A DNA stretch of 64,000 nt from assembly GCF_040049215.1 (NCBI RefSeq), contig NZ_JBDZDN010000006.1:1-64000 (forward strand), written 5' to 3'. Every line of letters starts with the position of its first letter. Within the stretch, counting starts at the first letter, position 1. The notes beneath the pieces are model-generated. The model had not been told where the DNA came from, searched no databases, and was given only the letters and a program-made list of their open reading frames with translations. The stretch is from Mesorhizobium_K sp040049215. GTDB lineage: Bacteria > Pseudomonadota > Alphaproteobacteria > Rhizobiales > Rhizobiaceae. Made by a program: the position numbers and the translations under genes. Below are positions 1 through 8,360 of this stretch, in pieces.

Positions 1-82
1 AAGACAATCCAGCTCCGACGCTTGCAGCACCGCAAGCTCGCCGCTTAACATCAATCCAAAATCGAGGCCAACACTCCGCTAA

Positions 83-160
83 ATCAAGCAGCCATCAGCG
101 CCAAATGTTCAGACGACGGACATCAAGCAGCCATCAGCGCCAAATGTTCAGACGACGGAC
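83..160. repeat. 39-bp direct tandem repeat, two copies
   Basis: Positions 83-121 and 122-160 are identical 39-base units beginning ATCAAGCAGCCATCAGCG and ending CAGACGACGGAC. The period is 13 codons, so the duplication keeps frame. It lies immediately upstream of the point where aconitase homology begins (about 181). This suggests a rearrangement or slippage junction at the 5' edge of the aconitase remnant. No transposase or terminal inverted repeats are recognisable in the first 180 bases. Confidence 0.9.
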
Positions 161-180
161 ACTGTAGCCAACATCGTTCT

Positions 181-957
181 CGCGCTCTCGCGATCCTCGG
201 CAACTCGGTGACTACCGACCATATCTCGCCGATCGGGAGCATCGGCCGTGACACGGTCGCTGGAACCTACCTGTCTGAGCGAGGCGTGGCGGCAAAGGAC
301 TTCAACAATTTCGGGTCCCGGCGGATGAACCATGAGGTGATGGTCCGCGGCGCGTTCTCGAACGTGAGGCTGCGAAACCTCATGATGCCCGGGCGCGAAG
401 GCAGCGTTACGCGCCATTTTCCCTCCGGCGAAGAGATGACGATCTACGACGCCTCTGTACGCTACCATCACGAGGGGGTGCCGCTGATCGTCCTGGCCGG
501 CGAGGAATACGGTACCGGCAGCGCGCGCGACTGGGCCGCCAAAGGCACGCGACTGCTCAACGTGCGTGCCGTGATTGCCTCGAGGTTCGAGCGGATTCAC
601 CGCTCGAACCTGATCGGGATGGGCGTGCTTCCATGCCAGTTCCCCGCGGGCGAGACCGCGGAAAGCTTGGGGTTCGATGGTTCGGAACAATTCTCACTCA
701 AAGGGATCATGGGGGACGTTAAGCCACGGCATCGCCTCACCCTGGAGGTCAGACCGGCGAGTGGAGCGATCCAGGAGATTCCGCTTGTCCTGCGTGTCGA
801 CACGCAAGTTGAAATCGACTATCTGCGCGCTGGCGGAATGATGCCTTTCATTCTCGGCAATCTGATCAAGAATGCGGCCAAATCTCTGGATCAGGACGGC
901 ACTTGGAGCGATCTCGCCTTGCCTGACGCGAGCGCGACGGCCCCTTCGCGAGGATGA
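181..957 (+). pseudogene. acnA: Aconitate hydratase A, C-terminal (swivel) fragment
   Basis: The reading frame from about 181 encodes RALAILGNSVTTDHISP and continues through YGTGSARDWAAKG and RIHRSNLIGMGVLP. These are hallmarks of the C-terminal swivel domain of aconitase A, including the conserved SARDW arginine. About 258 residues remain of a family of roughly 890. The N-terminal domains with the Fe-S cysteines are absent: the same frame reaches a TAA at 46-48, and the stretch 49-180 is a tandem repeat with no aconitase similarity. The only in-frame start near the homology is GTG 208, inside the conserved SVTTDH motif. A truncated, non-functional remnant is the simplest reading. A separately expressed swivel subunit is possible but unsupported. 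Confidence 0.8.
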
Positions 958-1028
958 TGAGGTGACGCACCCACCACGTGATCAGCGGTGACCGAAGCAC
1001 CAGGTGGAGCAAAACTAAGCCGACTGAA

Positions 1029-1811
1029 CTAAAACGACGCGAAGTCCTCAATTGCTTTTGCCGCCTTGCGTAGTTGGGGCAAGACTTGTTGCCGTATCTC
1101 CGCCGCGGAGAAACGCTCTGATTGGGTCGAGACATTGATCGCTGCGATTATCCTGCCGGAGCCGTCGCGGATTGGCACGGCGATTGAGCACAGCCCGATC
1201 TCGAGTTCTCCGTCGACGATGGCAAAGTCCTGCTGCGCTACTTTGGCAATCTCGGCGATGAGTTGCTTGCGGTTGGTCATACTTTTCGCCGTCCGCTTTT
1301 CTATCGTGGCCGTGGCGAGGAAGCGGGTGAGTTCGTCCTTCGACAGGTTGGAGAGCAGTACACGGCCCATGGAAGTGCACCATGCTGGCAGCCGGGTGCC
1401 CACGTTGAGGGCTACGCTTAGGATACGTCGCCCAGCAACACGCGCGACATATACGACGTCTTCGCCGGATAGCACCGCTGCCGAACACGATTCATTCAGC
1501 GCAGCCGCAACGCCGCGCATCACGGGCTCGGCATGGCTCCAGAGAGTCGCACCCTGCAGCCATGCGCGAGCGACAGTCAGCAGACGTGGCGACAACGTGA
1601 AAAGCCTTCCGGATTGTGTCGCATAGCCTGTCTCTACTAGCGTGAGCAGGAAACGACGCGATCCTGAGCGCGTCAATCCTGTCGCGAGGGCCATGTCAGA
1701 CAGCGTTAGGCCATCGGGATGACGGGCGAGTATCTCCATCACTTGGAGACCCTTTTCCAGCGAGCCGACGTGGTCGCGCGAATACACCCTTGCGGTCATC
1801 GAACCTACCAC
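1029..1811 (-). CDS. IclR-family transcriptional regulator (Pca/Pob/Cat type)
   Basis: This 260-residue protein has the IclR layout. An N-terminal winged helix-turn-helix (about 15-75, with LTLSDMALATGLTRSGSRRF) is followed by an effector-binding domain (about 80-255, with SCSAAVLSGEDVVYVARV and WCTSMGRVLLSN). GTG 1811 is chosen because a strong GGAGGGGG lies seven bases upstream. ATG 1799 is an alternative. The gene diverges from the catIJ-pcaF operon, and the 102-base gap holds a promoter and an IclR-like palindrome. It therefore most likely controls the 3-oxoadipate genes, in the manner of PcaR/PcaU/PobR proteins. The effector (3-oxoadipate or muconate) is inferred from context only. Confidence 0.85.
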   Translation of the reverse strand: MVGSMTARVYSRDHVGSLEKGLQVMEILARHPDGLTLSDMALATGLTRSGSRRFLLTLVETGYATQSGRLFTLSPRLLTVARAWLQGATLWSHAEPVMRGVAAALNESCSAAVLSGEDVVYVARVAGRRILSVALNVGTRLPAWCTSMGRVLLSNLSKDELTRFLATATIEKRTAKSMTNRKQLIAEIAKVAQQDFAIVDGELEIGLCSIAVPIRDGSGRIIAAINVSTQSERFSAAEIRQQVLPQLRKAAKAIEDFASF

Positions 1812-1829
1812 TGTCTATCCCCCTCCACG

Positions 1830-1858
1830 TTGACTAGATCAATGTCGAAGAGTATCAA
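1830..1858 (+). promoter_or_regulatory. Putative sigma-70-like promoter for catIJ-pcaF
   Basis: TTGACT (1830-1835) and TATCAA (1853-1858) are separated by 17 bases and point toward the CoA-transferase genes. The -35 is one base off consensus and the -10 two. It sits directly upstream of the palindrome at 1880-1894, consistent with repression by a factor bound over or just after the start site. Confidence 0.45.
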
Positions 1859-1860
1859 GG

Positions 1861-1894
1861 TATCGCATACGAAACAGATGTTCGCAATACGAAC
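1861..1894. promoter_or_regulatory. Putative IclR operator
   Basis: GTTCGCAATACGAAC at 1880-1894 is a perfect inverted repeat (GTTCG-N5-CGAAC). A weaker related element, ATCGCATACGAAAC, lies just before it at about 1862-1875. Known PcaU/PobR-type IclR proteins bind repeated or inverted 10-bp elements in such divergent intergenic spaces. Placement between the IclR gene and its presumed target supports the call. Confidence 0.6.
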
Positions 1895-1913
1895 AACTTT
1901 TGGATAGTGAGCC

Positions 1914-2771
1914 ATGGCGACGTTCATGCCGCTCCCGCGTGCGATATCGGAGAACCTGAAGAGGGGGGACTCGGCCGCCTTCGAGGGCTTCACGCACCTC
2001 ATCCCGACGGCTGCGGCGCATGAGGCGATCCGCCAGGGGGTTCGCGAGCTGACGCTGATCCGCATGACGCCGGACCTGATCTACGACCAGATGGTCGGCA
2101 TGGGCATGGTGAGCAAGATGATCTTCTCTTATGCCGGAAATCCCGGTGTCGGCCTGCTCAGGCGCGTGCGCGACGCCGTCGAGAACGGCTGGCCGCGGCC
2201 GTTGGAGCTGGAGGAGCACAGCCACGCGGCGATGGCCAATGCCTATGAGGCGGGCGCTGCCGGCCTGCCCTTCGCCGTCTTCAGGGGCTATCGCGGGGCC
2301 GAGCTCGCGCGCGTCACGCCAACCATCAAGTCCGTCACCTGCCCGTTTACCGGCGAGGTACTGGCCGCCGTGCCCGCGATCCGGCCGGATGTCACCTTCA
2401 TCCACGCGCAGAAGGCCGACAAGAAAGGTAACGTGCTGGTCGAAGGCATCACAGGCGTCCAGAAGGAAGCCGTGCTGGCCGCCACGCGCTCGGTGGTGAC
2501 TGTCGAGGAGGTGGTCGACGATTTCGACGATCTGCATCCCAATCTATGCATCCTTCCGGCCTGGACGGTGACGGCGATTTCGGTCGTTCCAGGCGGCGCG
2601 CACCCGTCCTATGTCCACGGCCGCTACGTCCGCGACAACGCAGCCTATGTCGAATGGGACGAGATCGCCGCCGACCGAGACCGCTTTCGCAAATGGATGC
2701 AGGAGAACGTCATCGAGAAGTCGCCGGGCGATTTTGCCGACCGCGTAGCGCATCTGAGGAAGGCCGCGTGA
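1914..2771 (+). CDS. catI: 3-oxoadipate CoA-transferase, alpha subunit (CatI-like)
   Basis: This 285-residue class I CoA-transferase alpha subunit closely follows the CatI pattern of chlorocatechol/3-oxoadipate pathways: EGFTHLIPTAAAHEAIRQG, RMTPDLIYDQM, the GNPGVG glycine motif, CPFTGE, and HAQKADKKGNVLVEGI. With the beta subunit it would transfer CoA from succinyl-CoA to 3-oxoadipate. It differs from the shorter PcaI type and belongs to the GctA/CatI branch. The stop overlaps the GTG of the beta subunit by four bases, so the subunits are translationally coupled. The divergent IclR regulator and downstream PcaF-type thiolase agree with this role. Another short-chain 3-oxo acid remains possible. 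Confidence 0.85.
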   Translation: MATFMPLPRAISENLKRGDSAAFEGFTHLIPTAAAHEAIRQGVRELTLIRMTPDLIYDQMVGMGMVSKMIFSYAGNPGVGLLRRVRDAVENGWPRPLELEEHSHAAMANAYEAGAAGLPFAVFRGYRGAELARVTPTIKSVTCPFTGEVLAAVPAIRPDVTFIHAQKADKKGNVLVEGITGVQKEAVLAATRSVVTVEEVVDDFDDLHPNLCILPAWTVTAISVVPGGAHPSYVHGRYVRDNAAYVEWDEIAADRDRFRKWMQENVIEKSPGDFADRVAHLRKAA

Positions 2772-3574
2772 GCCAGGCCTTCACTCCCAACGAGATGATG
2801 ACCATCGCGGCGAGCCGGGTGCTCGTCAATGACGATGTTTGCTTTGTCGGCATCGGCGCGCCCTCCGCTGCCTGCAACGTCGCGCGGCTGACGCATGCGC
2901 CCGACATCACGTTGATCTACGAGTCGGGCACCATCGGTGCGAAGCCGGACGTGCTGCCTCTGTCGATCGGCGACGGCGAGCTTTGCGACACTGCTGTCAC
3001 CACCGTCGCGGTGCCCGAGATGTTCCGCTACTGGCTGCAGGGCGGCCGCATCACTATTGGCTTCCTGGGCGCGGCCCAACTCGACAAGTTCGGCAACATC
3101 AACACCACCGTCATCGGCGACTACGCGCATCCGAAGACCCGCTTGCCCGGAGGCGGCGGTGCGCCGGAAATCGCAACCAGCGCGAAGGAGATTTACATCA
3201 CTATGGCGCAGTCGAAGCGCGGTATGGTCGAAAAGGTCGACTTCTTCACCTCCTTCGGCCATGGCGATGGCGGCGACCATAGGAAGCGTCTGGGCATCGC
3301 GACATCGGGCCCGACCTTGCTCATCACCGACCTCGCCATCTGGAAGCCCGACCCGGCGACCAAGGAGTTCACCGTAGTTTCGTTGCATTCCGGCGTCGCA
3401 CGCGAAGAAGTGAAGGAGACCTGCGGCTGGCCGGTGAAGTTCGCGGATCATGTCGGGGAGACGCCCGCGCCCACCGAGCTGGAACTGACAACGTTGCGCG
3501 ACCTCTACGCACGAACGAAGGCTGCGCATATGGGTAGCACGACTGGAAACACCAAAAGGGGGACCCATGCCTGA
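2768..3574 (+). CDS. catJ: 3-oxoadipate CoA-transferase, beta subunit (CatJ-like)
   Basis: This 268-residue beta subunit starts at GTG 2768, overlapping the alpha-subunit stop (GTGA). It shows the catalytic segment of class I CoA-transferases, with YESGTIGAKPDVLPLSIGD, where the family's active-site Glu is in the ESG motif. GQLDKFGNIN-like (AAQLDKFGNINTT) and LPGGGGAPEIA motifs follow. Length and sequence style fit CatJ/GctB. The last eight bases overlap the thiolase start, so the three genes form one coupled operon converting 3-oxoadipate to succinyl-CoA and acetyl-CoA. Confidence 0.85.
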   Translation: MSQAFTPNEMMTIAASRVLVNDDVCFVGIGAPSAACNVARLTHAPDITLIYESGTIGAKPDVLPLSIGDGELCDTAVTTVAVPEMFRYWLQGGRITIGFLGAAQLDKFGNINTTVIGDYAHPKTRLPGGGGAPEIATSAKEIYITMAQSKRGMVEKVDFFTSFGHGDGGDHRKRLGIATSGPTLLITDLAIWKPDPATKEFTVVSLHSGVAREEVKETCGWPVKFADHVGETPAPTELELTTLRDLYARTKAAHMGSTTGNTKRGTHA

Positions 3575-4769
3575 AGCATTCCTCTGCGACTACATCCGTA
3601 CGCCGATCGGGCGTTTTGGCGGATCGCTCTCGTCGATCAGGACCGACGATCTCGGCGCGATCCCGCTGAAGGCGCTGATGGAACGCAACGCCGGCGTCGA
3701 TTGGGCGGCGGTGGACGATGTTGTCTATGGCTGCGCCAACCAGGCCGGTGAGGACAACCGTAACGTTGCGCGCATGGCGCTGCTGCTGGCAGGCCTGCCG
3801 AAGGAAGTGTCCGGCTCGACGGTCAATCGCCTGTGCGGCTCCGGCATGGACGCCGTCACGATCGCCGCGCGCGCCGTCAAAGCCGGCGAGGCGGAGCTGA
3901 TGATAGCCGGCGGCGTCGAGAGCATGAGCCGCGCGCCATTCGTGTTGCCCAAGGCGGACAGCGCCTTCTCCCGCAACGCCGAGATCTACGACACCACGAT
4001 CGGCTGGCGTTTCGTCAATCCACTGATGAAGAAGCAATACGGTGTGGATTCGATGCCCGAAACCGGCGAGAACGTGGCCGAAGACTTCAAGGTCTCGCGC
4101 GCCGACCAGGATGCTTTCGCCGTGCGCAGCCAGGCCAAGGCCGCCGCCGCGCAGGAGAATGGCCGACTGGCCAAGGAGATCGTCCCGGTGACGATCCCGC
4201 AGCGCAAGGGAGATCCCATTGTCGTCGCCAAGGACGAGCATCCGCGCGTCACCAGCATCGAAGCGCTGGCCAAATTGCCGACGCCGTTCCGGCAGGGCGG
4301 CACGGTGACGGCCGGCAATGCGTCCGGCGTCAATGACGGCGCGGCCGCGCTGATCGTGGCCTCGGAGGCTGCCGCTAGGAAATACGGCCTGACCCCGATC
4401 GCCCGCATCCTGGGCGGGGCCGCGGCCGGCGTGAGCCCTCGCATCATGGGTATCGGCCCGGTGCCCGCGACGCAGAAACTCTGCGCCAGGCTCGGCCTCA
4501 AGCCGACAGACTTCGACGTGGTCGAGCTCAACGAGGCTTTTGCCTCGCAAGGCATCGCAGTGCTTAGGCAACTCGGTATCGCCGAGGACGTCGCGCATGT
4601 GAATCCCAATGGCGGCGCCATCGCGCTCGGCCATCCGCTCGGCATGTCAGGCGCGCGCATCACCGGCACGGCGGCGCTGGAACTCAGGGAGCGTGGCGCA
4701 AGGCTCGCACTTGCCACCATGTGCATCGGCGTCGGCCAGGGAATCGCAGTGGCGCTGGAGCGGTTGTAG
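3567..4769 (+). CDS. pcaF: 3-oxoadipyl-CoA thiolase (PcaF type)
   Basis: The 400-residue thiolase shows PcaF-type features from the first residues (CDYIRTPIGRFGGSLSS). It has the acylated cysteine in VNRLCGSGMDAV (about residue 90), ESMSRAPFV, the NEAFA loop, the GGAIALGHPLGMSGAR histidine motif and a second active-site cysteine in TMCIGVGQG. It would cleave 3-oxoadipyl-CoA to succinyl-CoA and acetyl-CoA, the last step of the beta-ketoadipate pathway, directly after the coupled catIJ pair. No upstream ring-cleavage genes are present in the window, so the complete aromatic route must lie elsewhere. Confidence 0.88.
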   Translation: MPEAFLCDYIRTPIGRFGGSLSSIRTDDLGAIPLKALMERNAGVDWAAVDDVVYGCANQAGEDNRNVARMALLLAGLPKEVSGSTVNRLCGSGMDAVTIAARAVKAGEAELMIAGGVESMSRAPFVLPKADSAFSRNAEIYDTTIGWRFVNPLMKKQYGVDSMPETGENVAEDFKVSRADQDAFAVRSQAKAAAAQENGRLAKEIVPVTIPQRKGDPIVVAKDEHPRVTSIEALAKLPTPFRQGGTVTAGNASGVNDGAAALIVASEAAARKYGLTPIARILGGAAAGVSPRIMGIGPVPATQKLCARLGLKPTDFDVVELNEAFASQGIAVLRQLGIAEDVAHVNPNGGAIALGHPLGMSGARITGTAALELRERGARLALATMCIGVGQGIAVALERL

Positions 4770-4934
4770 GCGAACGTCTCGAGCAGACTTCCCAAGTCGC
4801 TGGTTCTCGGAGGGACCGCGGCAAACGTCAACTCCGCGTCTGAAATTGTACGCTCCGTGCAGATGGTCATCTCGTGCACCGGCTCTTGATCAATCTCCGG
4901 CAGGATGCTGCACGCCATTGCTTGAATACGGCTC

Positions 4935-6140
4935 CTACACGCGATCGAAAAATCCCTCGTCTCCTTCCGAAAGATACTTGCGCGCGCCCTCGGGATCGAT
5001 GTCGAGGCCGAGCCCCGGGCCAGGCAGCAGTTCGATCATCGAGTCCCGGACGATCTGCCCCCTGGGCAGGCCGACGACGATGTCCTCCCACCACGCGTCG
5101 GAAGCGCTGGGATATTCGAAGGCAATGTAGTTGGCCGGCAGGGTGGCGCAGACGTTGATCAGCGCGCCGAGCCCAAGCAGTCCGTTTGCCGTGCCGTGCG
5201 GCGCAATCATGATCGAATGCATGTAGGCATGCTCGGCCACCCATTTGAGTTCGGCGATGCCGCCGATATCGGCCGGGTCCGGGCCTATGACACGCACCGC
5301 CTGCGTCTCGATCAACTCCTTGAAATTGTGGCGCAGGTAAATTTGCTCGCCGGTATGGATCGGCGTCGAGGTGGAGACCGTCAGCTCGCGATAGGCTTGT
5401 GGGTTGACCCACGGCACATAGTCGCCGGTCAGCATGTCCTCGAGCCACATGAGATTGTACTTTTCCACCGCCCGCGCGAACCGTATTGCATCAGGCAGGA
5501 ACCAGCCCGGCCCGCAGTCGAGGGCCAGCGAAACCTTGTCGCCGAGCACCTCCTTCATGGCAATGACGCATTCGATCATGTGCGCCATGCCGCGTTCGCT
5601 GATCTGCCCCTGATCCATCGCTCCGTGATAGGTCGGCGGCTGGCGCACTCCGTAATGAAAGTCGGGAACGTTCGTCTTCATGTTGGAGTGGAAGCTGATG
5701 CCCTGCTTCACCATGAAGAATTTCTCGGGCCGCTCCATCATCCATTTGACATCGGCGGCGTAGTCTTCCGGCTGGTCGCCGGTCCGCTTTCTGCGGATCG
5801 AGCCGTTATAGACTCGCACCTGGTCGCGCACCTTGCCGCCGAGCAGCTTGTAGACCGGAACCCCAGCAGCCTTGCCGGCTATGTCCCACAAGGCGTGTTC
5901 TATGGCGCTGACGGCGGCGCCGTATGGCTTGAACGAGCCGCGTTGCCGGATCTTGAGCATCACACGTTCGACGTCGGTTGGGTCCTCGCCGATCAGCGCA
6001 TCGCGGAAATGCAGAACAAAGGGCTTGAGGTATGGCTTGGTGAACTCCACCTCGCCCAGGCCGTGGATGTTCTCGTCCGTCACGATGCGGACGATAGGAT
6101 GGCGGCCGATGACGGCGCAACGGAGGTCGACGATCTTCAT
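4935..6140 (-). CDS. Enolase-superfamily (mandelate racemase/MLE) sugar-acid dehydratase-like protein 1
   Basis: The 401-residue protein has the N-terminal capping domain (about 1-125) and the modified TIM barrel of the enolase superfamily. Likely magnesium ligands are the Asp in LALDCGPGW and the Glu residues in MWLED and HTGEQ. A possible catalytic His lies in IMIAPHGTAN. These fit acid-sugar dehydratases of the RspA/mannonate-dehydratase-like group, but the substrate cannot be read from the sequence. It is followed on the same strand by a second, distinct member (6217-7377) 76 bases upstream of its start, and both lie downstream of a GntR regulator. Confidence 0.8.
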   Translation of the reverse strand: MKIVDLRCAVIGRHPIVRIVTDENIHGLGEVEFTKPYLKPFVLHFRDALIGEDPTDVERVMLKIRQRGSFKPYGAAVSAIEHALWDIAGKAAGVPVYKLLGGKVRDQVRVYNGSIRRKRTGDQPEDYAADVKWMMERPEKFFMVKQGISFHSNMKTNVPDFHYGVRQPPTYHGAMDQGQISERGMAHMIECVIAMKEVLGDKVSLALDCGPGWFLPDAIRFARAVEKYNLMWLEDMLTGDYVPWVNPQAYRELTVSTSTPIHTGEQIYLRHNFKELIETQAVRVIGPDPADIGGIAELKWVAEHAYMHSIMIAPHGTANGLLGLGALINVCATLPANYIAFEYPSASDAWWEDIVVGLPRGQIVRDSMIELLPGPGLGLDIDPEGARKYLSEGDEGFFDRV

Positions 6141-6216
6141 GGTACCGGACTTTCGGCGTTTTGGGGCGAGCCGCGCCGGCGAGTTGCCCAGTGCGGCGTA
6201 TGGTGGGGCTGGCGGG

Positions 6217-7377
6217 CTACTCGACCTGGTTTGCCTCCAAATAGTCCCGGTTCATTTCGATTCCGAGCCCGGGCGTCTTGTTGAGCTTGAGGCTGCCGTT
6301 CGAATTGTCGAGCGGCTTGTCGATGAGCTGATCGTATTTGCGAAGGTTCCACTCCGAAGTCTCGAGCTTGTAGAAGTTCGGGACCGTCATCATCACCTGC
6401 GCCCCGGCGACGACGTTGATTGGACCGGCGGCGTCGTGAGGAGACACGGGAATATAGTAGGCCTCGCACAGGGCCGAGATCTTCTTGAGCTCGGTGATGC
6501 CGCCGGTCCAGGTGACGTCGGGCATGATGTAGTCGGCCAGCTTGTTCTCGAGAATCGGCACGAAGTCCCACTTCGTGTGGCCGCGCTCGCCCCAGGAGAT
6601 CGGGGCGTTGACCTTCTCGCGAACCTGCTTCAGCGCGTTGAAGCTCTCCGGCGGCACCGGCTCCTCGAACCAGTCGATTTGACCTGCGTCCTCGAGCGTG
6701 CGGCAGAGCCGGATCGCGGTCGGGACGTCGAAGCGGCCGTGCGCATCGATGAGGATTTCGATTTCCGGGCCAGCCGTCTCGCGGATCAGCGCGGTGAGTT
6801 CGGCGGCCTCGCGCTCGTCCTTGCGAGTCATTGACCCGTCAAGATAGCCGTCGCGCTGCTCACGGGCCTCGCCATCCACATGTGGACCCTGTTGCGGGAA
6901 GGGGTCGAATTTGAGCGCGGTGTGCCCGGACTTCACGATGTCCTTGATCTCGGCGATCGCGCCGGCTCTGCTGGTAAACTTGCGCTGGTCGGGATGGGTG
7001 TAGAGCGCGATTTCATCCCGCACAGGCCCACCCAGAAGCTCGTAGATCGGCTGACCGAGCGCTTTGCCGCGGATGTCCCACAGGGCGATGTCGATTGCGC
7101 TCACGCATTCCACCGCGGCGCCGCGGCTACCCATATAGGTAAAGCTGCGGAACAGCTTATGCCACAGATGTTCGATGCGCGCCGGATCTTCGCCGATCAG
7201 CATGGTGCCGATCTGCCGCAGCATCGTGGTCAGGGCGCGATTTGCGATCCTTGTCGTGGTGGTGATCTCGCCCCAACCGGTGATCCCCTCGTCAGTGTTT
7301 ACCTCGACGAACAGGAACTCGCCCCAGTAAGAGGCGCTCGACTTTATCAGCCAGGGCCGGACATTCGTTATCTTCAT
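6217..7377 (-). CDS. Enolase-superfamily sugar-acid dehydratase-like protein 2
   Basis: ATG 7377 (MKITNVRPW) gives a 386-residue protein in line with family length. The frame is open farther upstream, but those residues do not resemble the family. Metal-ligand candidates are the Asp in ILIDAHGRF and the Glu residues in WFEEPVPPE and SWGERG. The general-acid His is probably in VSPHDAAGP. The DAHGR...FEEP...GER pattern resembles galactonate/gluconate-type dehydratases (GalD/GlcD). It is encoded between another enolase-superfamily gene and a GntR/FCD regulator, supporting sugar-acid catabolism. The exact stereochemistry is unknown. Confidence 0.8.
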   Translation of the reverse strand: MKITNVRPWLIKSSASYWGEFLFVEVNTDEGITGWGEITTTTRIANRALTTMLRQIGTMLIGEDPARIEHLWHKLFRSFTYMGSRGAAVECVSAIDIALWDIRGKALGQPIYELLGGPVRDEIALYTHPDQRKFTSRAGAIAEIKDIVKSGHTALKFDPFPQQGPHVDGEAREQRDGYLDGSMTRKDEREAAELTALIRETAGPEIEILIDAHGRFDVPTAIRLCRTLEDAGQIDWFEEPVPPESFNALKQVREKVNAPISWGERGHTKWDFVPILENKLADYIMPDVTWTGGITELKKISALCEAYYIPVSPHDAAGPINVVAGAQVMMTVPNFYKLETSEWNLRKYDQLIDKPLDNSNGSLKLNKTPGLGIEMNRDYLEANQVE

Positions 7378-7438
7378 TTTACTTCTGCTTCTCCAAAATT
7401 GGGAGGCACGCGCCGCAAGGGAGCCGAGCCGGCCGGAC

Positions 7439-8140
7439 CTAGCCGGCCCGCGCAGCGTTGGACGCCCGCATCTGCTCGAGGATGTGCCGGCCCGAGCCTT
7501 CGACATGGCGGCCGACGAGCTCGGCAGCCTTTTCGGCCTCGCCGGCCTTTATGAGCTCGATCAGTTCGCGGTGATCGCGCAGCACCTGGGCGCGCCGCGA
7601 CAGAGTGAAGTTGAACCGGCGGCTCACGGCGCGCAGCACCTCACGATGCTTCCACCAGAGTTCGGCCGCGTGCCGGTTGTAGTGGCGCTGGTACATGACG
7701 GTGTGAAACGCCGTGTCGAGCTCGCTATGCCGAAGCTGATCGGCGAAGTTGTTTTCCTCGATGAGGCGTTGAATGCGCTCCAGTTCGATGATGTCGTCGT
7801 GCGTTGCCATGCTGACGAACCAGCGGGTAAGCGCGGGCTCGATGAGAACGCCGATTTCGTAGATGTCGCGTACGAAATCCTGATCGATCGGCCGGACGCG
7901 AGCACCGCGGTTGGGGGCGAAGATGACGAAGCCCTCGCCTCTGAGCAATTGCAGGGCCTCTCGGACCGGATTGGTGGATGTGCCATGCCGCTGGGCGAGG
8001 TCAGAGACGACCAATCGTTCGTTCGCCTTAAGGCGGCCTTCGATGATGTCGTCGCGGATCAGCTCATAGATGGACGCCCCTTCCGTGGAGGCGCCAATTG
8101 CGTCGATCCCCACCGGCGGCCTAGCCTTAAAGTCCGTCAT
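7439..8140 (-). CDS. GntR-family regulator, FadR/FCD subfamily
   Basis: The 233-residue protein starts at ATG 8140, with GGGGA about ten bases upstream. TTG 8158 is an alternative. The N-terminal GntR winged helix (about 20-90) contains RLVVSDLAQRHGTSTNPVREAL. The C-terminal FCD helical domain (about 100-230) carries ligand-pocket histidines in DTAFHTVMY and VLRDHRELIELI. Such regulators commonly respond to sugar acids or other carboxylates. It divides two minus-strand enolase genes from the divergent CUT1 importer operon and probably controls both. The 220-base intergenic space should hold its operator. Confidence 0.85.
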   Translation of the reverse strand: MTDFKARPPVGIDAIGASTEGASIYELIRDDIIEGRLKANERLVVSDLAQRHGTSTNPVREALQLLRGEGFVIFAPNRGARVRPIDQDFVRDIYEIGVLIEPALTRWFVSMATHDDIIELERIQRLIEENNFADQLRHSELDTAFHTVMYQRHYNRHAAELWWKHREVLRAVSRRFNFTLSRRAQVLRDHRELIELIKAGEAEKAAELVGRHVEGSGRHILEQMRASNAARAG

Positions 8141-8178
8141 CGCGCCGCTGTCCCCCAATGGTCATTCATGCTTTCTGG

Positions 8179-8206
8179 CATTGTCCACGATTTTCGTCAA
8201 ACAATG
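8179..8206. promoter_or_regulatory. Possible GntR operator (inverted repeat)
   Basis: CATTGT (8179-8184) and ACAATG (8201-8206) form exact inverted arms with a 16-base spacer, between the GntR gene and the importer operon. The arms are short and the spacer is longer than in typical FadR-type sites, so this is a weak candidate. Confidence 0.25.
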
Positions 8207-8360
8207 TATGATCTGATGCGGTTGACACGCAATCCTTATTCTGGAACGGTACCTGACCGTCCGAGGGATACACAAACAAGCAGCCATTCCCCTGCGGTCA
8301 AGATTAAAAATCGCCGCCTGCAGTCAGTGTGACGGAAGGGAAAAATGTGGAGGATTCCTT

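Noticed and set aside
1..180. Insertion-sequence end left of the aconitase fragment
   Set aside because: The tandem repeat is suggestive, but no terminal inverted repeat, target duplication or transposase residues could be recognised.
3369..4634. 421-codon minus-strand frame opposite pcaF
   Set aside because: It is a mirror of high-GC codon usage in pcaF, with no motif and no ribosome-binding site.
8222..8250. TTGACA at 8222-8227 as -35 of the CUT1 importer promoter
   Set aside because: No acceptable -10 hexamer lies at 16-18 bases, so it is not reported as a promoter.
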